This document shows, piece after piece, positions 1 through 4,974 of a stretch of 5,008 nt of DNA. The translations under genes and the position numbers were made by a program. The stretch is from Sulfurimonas sp. Lineage in GTDB: Bacteria > Campylobacterota > Campylobacteria > Campylobacterales > Sulfurimonadaceae. The stretch spans positions 1-5,008 of the forward strand of contig JAGHAW010000096.1 of assembly GCA_021161305.1 (NCBI GenBank). Direction: 5' to 3'. Position 1 is the stretch's first letter, and every line of letters starts with the position of its first letter. The notes beneath the pieces are model-generated. The model did not search any database, was not told the DNA's origin, and saw only the letters and a program-made list of their open reading frames with translations.

Positions 1-187
1 CTTTTGGGATTACAACATCACCATCATATTCAGTGATTTCACCACTTAGAATCTTTAAAAAAGTAGTTTTACCTGCACCATTAGCACCGATAAGACCATA
101 TCTTTTATGACGGTCTAGTTTTAGGTTTATGTCTTGAAATAGAACTCTATTTCCGTATCTCATTATTAAATTTTGTACTCTTACCAT
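1..187 (-). CDS. ABC-F family ATPase, N-terminal fragment (cut by window edge)
   Basis: These are the first 62 codons of an ATP-binding cassette protein; the rest lies beyond the left edge. The Walker A loop GANGAGKTT is at residues 34-42, within the context RYGLIGANGAGKTTFLKIL. An aromatic A-loop candidate, Tyr11, lies in MRYGNRVLF. The wording around Walker A, with RYGLIG before it and FLKILSGE after it, is typical of ABC-F proteins (the YbiT/Uup/EttA group). These are soluble tandem-ATPase proteins that act on the ribosome rather than in membrane transport. The start is the ATG at 187-185; a weak purine-rich AAGAG lies upstream and a TATAAT box about 30 bp upstream. The chemoreceptor gene ends 61 bp upstream on the same strand, so read-through is possible. 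Without the second ATPase domain and linker, the exact ABC-F subgroup, or an ordinary transporter ATPase, cannot be decided. Confidence 0.85.
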   Translation of the reverse strand, partial: MVRVQNLIMRYGNRVLFQDINLKLDRHKRYGLIGANGAGKTTFLKILSGEITEYDGDVVIPK

Positions 188-195
188 GATTATTT

Positions 196-229
196 CTCTT
201 AGATAAATTTTCGCGATTATATCTAAGAG
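196..229. promoter_or_regulatory. Perfect 10-bp inverted repeat over the ABC-F promoter (candidate operator)
   Basis: The arms are ctcttagata (196-205) and tatctaagag (220-229), matching in all 10 positions, with a 14-bp spacer that contains the palindrome tcgcga (211-216). On the minus strand one arm overlaps the TATAAT box and the other lies in the leader just before the start codon. No T-run follows either arm, which argues against an intrinsic terminator. A repressor site for the ATPase gene is the simplest reading. A hairpin in read-through transcripts from the chemoreceptor gene is the alternative. Confidence 0.4.
216..221 (-). promoter_or_regulatory. Candidate -10 box of the ABC-F gene
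   Basis: On the minus strand this reads TATAAT, a perfect sigma-70 -10 hexamer, in the context GATATAATCGCG. It would place the transcription start near 209, leaving a leader of about 20-25 nt before the ATG at 187. No convincing -35 is seen, as is common in Campylobacterota. It overlaps the right arm (220-229) of an inverted repeat. Confidence 0.5.
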
Positions 230-248
230 TTGTTTAAAAGATGATTAT

Positions 249-2483
249 TTAAAGCTGAGACTCATTAAGCATATCATTAAGAAGTACAAATAGTCTATCA
301 CTATTTTCTTCCATTGCTTTTAAGTTGTTTATAATTTTTTCTTCATTTTCTATTCTTTTATCACCATTTAGGAAAAAACTGTTATTATTTAAAACACTAT
401 CATGAACCATTTTATGTGGTGCTAAAGCTGATCTGTAAGCTTCTGTTTTTCCAAAATGTTCCTTACCTGCATCTATATACCATTTGCCCAGTCTACACTC
501 TACATGGGAGGTAGATGATTTAGTGTTGTCGGCAGCTACAATAGAGTCGTAAGCATCAGATTTATATATAATATGGTCAACTTTTGCTAGGGTAACAAAG
601 ACTTTGTTCTCCATATTATTTATGATTTTAGCCATTTCAACGGCATCTGTATTTAAGTTACTCATAGTTGTATTGAAATTATCAACTGAACTAGAAGTTT
701 CATCTGCAAGGGAGGTCATGGTCTCTGATTTATCTAAGATGATGCTAGACTCTTGTTTCATTGAGTTTATAGAAATAGTTATTTCACTCGTCGCTTTTTG
801 AGTTCTCTCGGCTAGTTTTCTAACTTCATCAGCGACTACAGCAAATCCTCTACCATGTTCACCGGCTCTTGCTGCTTCTATGGCTGCATTAAGTGCCAAG
901 AGATTTGTCTGTTCTGCAATACCTTTAATAAGACCAACTACGGAAGTAATTTCATTTGTTTTCTCATTAAGCCCTTCTATGGAGACATTACTATCGCTGA
1001 TATGTTCAACAAGTGTTTGTAATTTTTGTAAAATACTCTCTACTTCTCCCATAGAATCATTTGAAGTTTGAGCAGTGTTGTTAGTTGTTGTCTGAACTTC
1101 GATTAACTCTCCTATGACACTTGACATCTCTTCTTGAATAAGTCCAAGTCCATCACCAACATTACCAACTTCTCTGACATTTGAGTTAAAGTTGATAATT
1201 TTTTGTTTTTCATGGGACTCTTTCATAGCAGTGATACCATCTTGGACATTATGAATTGCTTTAGCAAAATCTCCATACAATCCATCATCATTTAAGTCGT
1301 AGCTAAAATCTCCTTTTGATGCTTTATTAACTGAGGTATTGATTCTATGTGTTAAATCTTTTACCAACTTTACCATTGTAGCAAGTAGCACGGTAATTTC
1401 ATCCATCTCATTTCTTACAACTGATCTTCTATCTACAATGATAGAGAGGTCACCTTTTGTTGTTATCTCTCCCATAATATCTTTAAATCTATTTATAGAA
1501 CTCGTTATTCCATTTGATACGCTTTTCGAGAGATAGAGGGTAAACAGAACTGCAAGAGCAGAAGATATAGTTACAAAAAGTAGTAATATAAAAGAGGCAG
1601 AGACCATTGAAGCAGCCATATCTAAAGTATAGCTTGTTAAAGTATCTTCAAACTCTTTGAGTTTATTGATTTTTTTGGTTATGGTTTTAAACCAAACAGT
1701 TGCATCAACACCAAAATCACTCTCTTTTGACGCAGCTATCTCTCTGTATTTATTTACTTCTGCAAATGAACTGTCAGACTTTGTTTTGTTATATGCTTGT
1801 TGCATATTACTATTTGCAGTGTGTAAAAAAAGATTTGTAAAGGCATTTTGCTCAGATACAAGAGATGCAAACTTTGCAGCAGTTGCTCTAGTGAAACTGT
1901 CTTTTGCAAATACACTAGAGAGAACTGCTCTCTCAATTCCGGCACGCTCTTTAGAACTGATGAAAACTGTAAAACTATTGAAGTTTGTTCTTAGTTTTTT
2001 ATCTTTTGGAACTGTTGAAAAGTGAGAGATAGTATCTATAATCTTTTTATTTAGAGCTGTGTAAAATATAACGGCATCTTTCACTGTAGCAGTTTGAGAG
2101 TTTACCTTGGTTCTCATCGCTGGTATGGCATCTAAGTCTATCTCTTTGTTTACTTTATCTGCATAGTCTGATGAGTTAGCACCTATATATGCTCTTAACT
2201 TTTTTATCTTAGTATCTGTAGAATTGTGTTGAGCAGGAAGTATATCTACAAATTTTGTCCCCTTTGAACCTAAAAATCCAGCACTAGCCCCACGCTCTTT
2301 TTGCAGTTCATGTAAAACTGCACTCATTTTCACGGAGAGTTTTATAAGAGAAGCCGTCTCTTTGATATTTTTATAACTACCCCAAGTATCATAAGAAGTT
2401 TTTATAGAAAAAACGATAATTACAATCAGTGTAACAGCACTTAGAAAAATTAACTTATTTTTAATTGTCATATTATCTAGCAT
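249..2483 (-). CDS. Methyl-accepting chemotaxis protein with NIT sensor and C-terminal CZB zinc-binding domain
   Basis: A 744-residue inner-membrane chemoreceptor that would control CheA/CheW. TM1 is about residues 10-27 and TM2 about 291-318. Between them lies a large periplasmic NIT (nitrate/nitrite-sensing type, PF08376) domain. Its hallmark LQKERGASAGFLGSKG is at 60-75, and the mirrored SKERAGIERAVLSSVFA at 177-193. HAMP and HAMP-like segments follow at about 320-375 and 381-417. The signalling hairpin tip is at about 524-561 (EQTNLLALNAAIEAARAGE, then GRGFAVVADEVRKLAER). The C-terminus is a CZB domain, about 627-700, with likely zinc ligands His637, Cys663 (CRLGKWY), His690 and His694. 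There is no NWETF-type CheR-binding tail. The ATG at 2483 has an AAGGA Shine-Dalgarno 5 nt upstream (see separate entry). The ligand is unknown: NIT suggests nitrate or nitrite, and CZB suggests zinc or hypochlorous acid sensing. Confidence 0.95.
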   Translation of the reverse strand: MLDNMTIKNKLIFLSAVTLIVIIVFSIKTSYDTWGSYKNIKETASLIKLSVKMSAVLHELQKERGASAGFLGSKGTKFVDILPAQHNSTDTKIKKLRAYIGANSSDYADKVNKEIDLDAIPAMRTKVNSQTATVKDAVIFYTALNKKIIDTISHFSTVPKDKKLRTNFNSFTVFISSKERAGIERAVLSSVFAKDSFTRATAAKFASLVSEQNAFTNLFLHTANSNMQQAYNKTKSDSSFAEVNKYREIAASKESDFGVDATVWFKTITKKINKLKEFEDTLTSYTLDMAASMVSASFILLLFVTISSALAVLFTLYLSKSVSNGITSSINRFKDIMGEITTKGDLSIIVDRRSVVRNEMDEITVLLATMVKLVKDLTHRINTSVNKASKGDFSYDLNDDGLYGDFAKAIHNVQDGITAMKESHEKQKIINFNSNVREVGNVGDGLGLIQEEMSSVIGELIEVQTTTNNTAQTSNDSMGEVESILQKLQTLVEHISDSNVSIEGLNEKTNEITSVVGLIKGIAEQTNLLALNAAIEAARAGEHGRGFAVVADEVRKLAERTQKATSEITISINSMKQESSIILDKSETMTSLADETSSSVDNFNTTMSNLNTDAVEMAKIINNMENKVFVTLAKVDHIIYKSDAYDSIVAADNTKSSTSHVECRLGKWYIDAGKEHFGKTEAYRSALAPHKMVHDSVLNNNSFFLNGDKRIENEEKIINNLKAMEENSDRLFVLLNDMLNESQL

Positions 2484-2486
2484 TTA

Positions 2487-2508
2487 AATCCTTTTATGCA
2501 CTATTGTA
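2487..2508 (-). promoter_or_regulatory. Ribosome-binding site and candidate -10 of the chemoreceptor gene
   Basis: Read on the minus strand, AAAAGGA lies about 5 nt before the ATG at 2483, which supports that start over the internal Met5. TACAAT (2508-2503) is a plausible -10 box. Neither a sigma-28 (TAAA...GCCGATAA) nor a sigma-54 (TGGCAC...TTGC) promoter is visible, so the gene looks like a housekeeping-sigma gene rather than a late flagellar one. Confidence 0.45.
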
Positions 2509-2531
2509 ACAAATTAATTGTAAAATATACT
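2503..2531 (+). promoter_or_regulatory. Candidate plus-strand promoter of the GNAT remnant, within a 48-bp divergent region
   Basis: TTGTAA (2504-2509) could serve as -35. The -10 could be TAAAAT (2521-2526) or TATACT (2526-2531). With TAAAAT the start of transcription would fall at about 2532-2533, right on the ATG, giving a leaderless message; no Shine-Dalgarno is present before 2532. ATTGTAA occurs twice (2503-2509 and 2517-2523), 14 bp apart. Confidence 0.25.
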
Positions 2532-2861
2532 ATGCAAATAAGAGAATTAGATTTAAAAGAGTTGGATATAGCTTATGGTGTGGTAAAGCAACTCAACTTA
2601 GGATTGACATATCAAATTTTTGAAGATTTAATATATGATATGAGACATATGGAGTACAAAATATTTGGAATTATGGATGGTAAACAGCTCATAACTTACG
2701 CTGGTGTAGCGATTCAAACAACTTTAAAAAACAGAAGACATTTGAAGGTGTTTGAATTGATAACAGATAAAAACTATGACTCACAAAAGTATGATAAAAT
2801 TATGAAAGAGTACCTAGGTGATTATGCAAAAGTGGGAATGTGTGAGAAAGTTATATATTAG
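2532..2861 (+). CDS. GNAT-like N-acetyltransferase, truncated and probably inactive
   Basis: 109 residues from the ATG at 2532. The same frame is open back to an ATG at 2496, but family-like sequence (MQIRELDLKEL) begins at 2532 and the earlier 12 codons overlap the divergent promoter. The order of elements matches GNAT enzymes: an N-terminal beta strand IREL, the helix AYGVVKQL, KIFGIMDGKQLITYAGV (strands 2-3), then KVFELITDKNYDSQKYDKIM where acetyl-CoA binds. GNATs of this type are usually about 140-150 residues; here the final strands and the conserved AHxFY region are missing. The pyrophosphate loop, normally R-S-x-G-x-G, reads DSQKYD (83-88), so both glycines are replaced by Lys86 and Asp88. 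It is divergent from the chemoreceptor gene, and a mobile-element boundary follows within 10 bp. I read it as a decayed remnant. The family call rests on motif layout only. Confidence 0.6.
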   Translation: MQIRELDLKELDIAYGVVKQLNLGLTYQIFEDLIYDMRHMEYKIFGIMDGKQLITYAGVAIQTTLKNRRHLKVFELITDKNYDSQKYDKIMKEYLGDYAKVGMCEKVIY

Positions 2862-2931
2862 ACTTCTTGCGTAACCCCTATATGTCTCAGCACTTTATAG
2901 AGAGTTTTAATCAAGGTTGTCTCTTCTAGTT
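2862..2931. other. 70-bp orphan spacer between the GNAT remnant and the IS
   Basis: No gene is recognised here. The segment starting at 2868, TGCGTAACCCCTATAT, matches 13 of 16 bases of the inverted complement of the IS right end, so it may be an end of a related element. On the minus strand a frame is open from 2938 to a TAA at 2858-2860 and reads LIKTLYKVLRHIGVTQEV before the stop. That could be the C-terminal scrap of an unknown protein or chance. It probably records an older insertion or deletion. Confidence 0.3.
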
Positions 2932-2954
2932 GATGTGGCTACACTTATTCATAC
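2932..2954 (+). repeat. IS left terminal inverted repeat
   Basis: This is an imperfect inverted match to 4233-4255. Identity is strongest at the outer GATGTG and at the inner CATAC. The two ends differ over the middle (GGCTACACTTATT against TCAACCCTATAT), which is normal divergence between IS3 ends. Confidence 0.55.
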
Positions 2955-3124
2955 TTAGAAATTAAATAAATCTAAGCTAAAATAAAATTATGGATAAGGT
3001 AGAAAAAATGAGAAATAGTCAGTATACAAGAGAGTTTAGAGATTCAACAATACAATTGGTGTTAAATAGTGGTGATTCAGTTCTAAAAATTGCTAAAGAT
3101 TTAAATGTAAATCCTAAGACAATT

Positions 3125-3207
3125 TATAACTGGATGAATGAATATAAAAAGACAAACCAAGATATAACTGGATGAATGAATATAAAAAGACAAACCAAGA
3201 TATAACT
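3125..3207 (+). repeat. 38-bp tandem duplication (2.2 copies) inside orfA
   Basis: Copy 1 is 3125-3162 and copy 2 is 3163-3200, identical at every base. The 7-mer tataact occurs at 3125, 3163 and 3201. It marks the microhomology that flanked the single ancestral copy and through which slippage could occur. As 38 is not a multiple of 3, the duplication shifts the orfA frame. Confidence 0.95.
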
Positions 3208-3302
3208 AAACCGATAGCTAAGTCTCCTAAAGAGACTTTAGAACAAGAGAATAAAAGATTAAGAAGAGAAACCAAACTCCTTAGACAGGAGCGTGATATA
3301 TT

Positions 3303-3309
3303 AAAAAAG
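3303..3309 (+). promoter_or_regulatory. A AAA AAG programmed -1 frameshift site
   Basis: The heptamer is in the correct phase of the downstream orfA frame (TTA AAA AAG GCA). A -1 slip here leads into the orfB frame (GGC AGC AGT ATA), which is open from 3297 to the orfB stop. This is the classical signal by which IS3-family elements make the OrfAB transposase. No downstream stimulatory structure was verified. Confidence 0.85.
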
Positions 3310-3389
3310 GCAGCAGTATACTTTGCAAAAGAAGTTCAGTAAAGTATGCGTGGATAAAAGATAATAAAGAGAGCTTCAATATAAACCTA

Positions 3390-4217
3390 ATGTGTAGAAT
3401 TTTAAAAGTGAATTTATCAAGCTATTATCATTGGATTAAAAATGGTTGTATTATTAAGAAAGTGGATAAAAAGCTTAATGAGCTGATAGAAACTATTTTT
3501 ATACAAGGTAGGTGTAAGTATGGTACAAGACGACTAAAAGACAAGCTAGAACGACTATACGGGGTTGTCATTTCAAGAAGAGTCATTGGAAATATTATGA
3601 AAGATTTAAATCTCGTGGCAAATAAGAAGAAAAAGTTTAAAGTTAATACAACAGATTCAAACCATAACTTACCCATAGCACCTAATATTTTAAATAGAGA
3701 CTTCTATGCATCTGCCCCAGATGAAAAATATGTTGGAGATATAACATATATTCCAACAAGCCAAGGATGGCTTTTTCTTGCAACTGTTATAGATCTATAC
3801 TCAAGAAAAATTGTTGGCTGGTCAATGGATGATAATATGAAAGTTAATTTAGTTAATGATGCTTTATATATGGCACTAAAAAGTAGAAATCCTCCAAAAG
3901 GCTTAATTTGGCATACAGATAGAGGAAGTCAATACGCTTCATATTCACATAGAGATTTGTTGAAGGAAAATGGCATTATTCAAAGTATGAGCAGAAAAGG
4001 TAATTGCTGGGATAATGCAGTAGCGGATAGTTTTTTTCACACTTTAAAAACTGAACTTACTCATCATGAAATATATCAAACTAGAGCTCAAGCTAATCAA
4101 TCTATCTTTGAATATATAGAAGTCTATTATAATCGGCAAAGAATGCATAGTTCAAATAATAATTATTCTCCAGTTGAGTTTGAAGATATGATGTTACAGA
4201 ATGAAATAGCTGCTTAG
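3390..4217 (+). CDS. IS3-family transposase OrfB (rve/DDE integrase core) with Glu to Asp in the catalytic triad
   Basis: 275 residues from the ATG at 3390. The frame is open from 3297, and the natural product is probably the OrfAB fusion made by -1 frameshifting; no Shine-Dalgarno precedes 3390. An HTH_21-type region lies at about 30-85 (CKYGTRRLKDKLERLYGV), and the rve integrase core at about 110-265. The catalytic residues are Asp117 (GDITYIP), Asp177 (HTDRGSQY) and position 213, exactly 35 residues apart from Asp177. Family members read NAxxESFF there; this copy reads NAVADSFFHTLK, with Asp213 encoded by GAT (4026-4028). The downstream TLKTEL and YYNRQRMHSSNNNYSPVEF motifs are intact. The length is normal for OrfB. 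The protein would fold but is probably crippled in strand transfer. The family call is very secure; inactivity is inferred. Confidence 0.93.
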   Translation: MCRILKVNLSSYYHWIKNGCIIKKVDKKLNELIETIFIQGRCKYGTRRLKDKLERLYGVVISRRVIGNIMKDLNLVANKKKKFKVNTTDSNHNLPIAPNILNRDFYASAPDEKYVGDITYIPTSQGWLFLATVIDLYSRKIVGWSMDDNMKVNLVNDALYMALKSRNPPKGLIWHTDRGSQYASYSHRDLLKENGIIQSMSRKGNCWDNAVADSFFHTLKTELTHHEIYQTRAQANQSIFEYIEVYYNRQRMHSSNNNYSPVEFEDMMLQNEIAA

Positions 4218-4232
4218 AATTTTTTATTCTTT

Positions 4233-4255
4233 GTATGATATAGGGTTGACACATC
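4233..4255 (+). repeat. IS right terminal inverted repeat
   Basis: The right end reads GTATGATATAGGG, then TTGACACATC. Its inverted complement carries the CCC block typical of IS3-family ends. It lies 15 bp after the orfB stop codon. The last 3-5 bases at each end are uncertain. Confidence 0.6.
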
Positions 4256-4319
4256 AGTTAACAAGGTCAGCCTCATTAGTTATCTCATAGTTTGACAACA
4301 TCTGTTCTATTATATTCAT
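4254..4319 (-). pseudogene. abiEii-type toxin gene, N-terminal stump truncated at the IS
   Basis: The ATG at 4319-4317 overlaps the last bases of the antitoxin gene as ATGA, the tight coupling usual for abiEi-abiEii operons. The readable residues are MNIIEQMLSNYEITNEADLVN, broken here as MNIIEQMLSN then YEITNEADLVN, after which a TGA at 4256-4254 straddles the IS end. The MLSxYxI beginning resembles nucleotidyltransferase-type AbiEii toxins (PF08843), which run to about 200-300 residues; nothing of the catalytic domain remains. Intact relatives are thought to be GTP-binding nucleotidyltransferases held in check by AbiEi. Identification depends on 21 residues plus position, so it is only moderately secure. 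Confidence 0.55.
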
Positions 4320-4963
4320 GTTATATCCTCTAACGCTTCTATTAAAAACTTTATTTTTTTAGATTTACTTATTTCAAAATATTTTATAAATATATTCATA
4401 TCACAATCTTCAAGCTCATCAACATCTATTCTTAAGTCATCTATGAGAAAGCCAATCATAGATTTTTTTGATGTAATTTGTATATCTTTTGTATAGTAAA
4501 CTTTATCGCATAATGCTTTCTCTTTTGTAGCTATTAAAAAGTTGCCATTTTTTGTTGACTCAATTGTTAATCCTACAGAAAACAACTCTTTTTTTACATG
4601 CTTAAAACTAAAGGTGCCATTCTCAGTTTTAAATGATTTAGACCTTTTTGTTGTAGCTGAAGTTACATCAAATACACTCTCTGGAATTCAACTATGATAA
4701 TACAGTGCATAATCAAACGAGATGTAAGATGGACTTAACATAGTATTTGCAATGATTTCTTTTGATATTGAGGTTTGTACAAAAGGAGATTTATGTAAAT
4801 ATAGACCTCTTTTTAAAGCCTGTAAACTTCCTTTCTTCTTTAAGTTGTTTATTTTATCATTAATTCTAGAATAGCCATTATTAATCAATATGGAGGATAT
4901 TGTTGCATGATCAATAATATGAGTTTTATAGTACTGTAAACTTTTTTCTATAGCTATATCCAC
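4316..4963 (-). pseudogene. abiEi-type antitoxin/regulator (type IV toxin-antitoxin), interrupted by in-frame TGA
   Basis: A 215-codon frame, starting at GTG 4963-4961, is interrupted at codon 92 by a TGA (4690-4688). The N-terminal piece (1-91) has a winged-helix layout ending in LQALKRGLYLHK (48-58), the usual AbiEi wing, then SPSYISFDYALYYHS. After the stop the same frame continues IPESVFDVTSATTKRSK (93 on) and the hallmark ATKEKALCDKVYY (145-157), both typical of AbiEi-family proteins. No frameshift is needed: one base change to Leu (TTA) or Trp (TGG) restores the gene, since relatives read about YxGLIPE here. GTG is preferred because AAAGGAAAG sits 5 nt upstream; an ATG two bases upstream is out of frame. 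AbiEi normally represses its own operon and neutralises AbiEii. With the toxin also gone, loss of the antitoxin carries no penalty. Confidence 0.85.
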
Positions 4964-4965
4964 AT

Positions 4966-4974
4966 CTTTCCTTT
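4966..4974 (-). promoter_or_regulatory. Ribosome-binding site fixing the GTG start of the abiEi gene
   Basis: On the minus strand AAAGGAAAG lies a few bases before GTG 4963. This strong Shine-Dalgarno decides for the non-ATG start. The upstream promoter is largely outside or at the edge of the window. The weak repeat gttaa/ttaac (4989-4993 and 5002-5006) is the only symmetric element visible there. Confidence 0.55.

Larger units (their letters stand above)
3008..3342 (+). pseudogene. IS3-family orfA (transposase N-terminal HTH protein), split by a 38-bp duplication
   Basis: OrfA supplies DNA binding to the IS ends. The first part (MRNSQYTREFRDSTIQLVL, then VNPKTIYNWMNEYKK) is the HTH_Tnp_1 helix-turn-helix; the frame ends at a TGA at 3173-3175. 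The second part lies in another frame, from an ATG at 3172 to a TAA at 3340-3342, and holds a leucine-zipper-like segment (LEQENKRLRRETKLL) and ERDILKKAAVYFAKE, the usual OrfA C-terminus. Removing one 38-bp repeat copy joins the halves into one 98-residue protein, a normal OrfA length. The start at 3008 is preferred over the in-frame ATG at 2990: AAGGTAG precedes 3008 at proper spacing, while nothing precedes 2990. The restart ATG overlaps the TGA as ATGA, so reinitiation might still yield the second half. Confidence 0.85.
2932..4255 (+). mobile_element. IS3-family insertion sequence, defective copy
   Basis: About 1.32 kb carrying the two-gene orfA/orfB plan of IS3-family elements, with an A AAA AAG frameshift site between them. 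The left end (from 2932, GATGTGGCTACAC) and the inverted complement of the right end (to 4255, GATGTGTCAACCC) agree at 9-10 of the first 13 bases, and CATAC aligns further in. AGTT lies directly outside both ends (2928-2931 and 4256-4259), a candidate 4-bp target duplication. A TG...CA boundary at 2934-4253 is an alternative; IS3 ends usually begin TG. The subgroup looks IS3/IS51-like from the orfA wording ERDILKKAAVYFAKE. The copy is damaged: orfA carries a frameshifting duplication, and orfB has lost the catalytic Glu. It separates a GNAT remnant from an abiEii stump. Confidence 0.85.

Noticed and set aside
1657..2025. A 122-codon open frame on the plus strand inside the chemoreceptor gene
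   Set aside because: It is antisense to the well-conserved NIT-coding region, has no domain or ribosome-binding site, and arises from the codon pattern of the real gene. The same applies to shorter frames at 604-801, 880-1071, 1339-1536 and 1754-1945.
2496..2531. Upstream ATG at 2496 as the true GNAT start
   Set aside because: The 12 extra codons (MHYCNKLIVKYT) lie in the divergent promoter and do not resemble the family, while IRELDLKEL from 2532 does. It is not excluded.
2899..2924. AGAGA...TCTCT pairing in the orphan spacer as a terminator for the GNAT remnant
   Set aside because: A 5-bp stem with a 16-nt loop and no T-tract is too weak to support.
3428..3676. An 82-codon minus-strand frame inside orfB
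   Set aside because: It is a shadow of the transposase coding sequence, hydrophobic by antisense composition, with no supporting signal.
4216..4230. Hairpin agaat-ttttt-attct after the orfB stop as a terminator
   Set aside because: The stem is only 5 bp and AT-rich, the loop holds the T-run, and no T-tract follows the stem.
4688..4690. TGA read as a sense codon (recoded genetic code or selenocysteine)
   Set aside because: Trp is encoded by TGG throughout the intact chemoreceptor. No selenocysteine-type structure is evident, and the neighbouring genes are also decayed, so an ordinary nonsense mutation is simpler.
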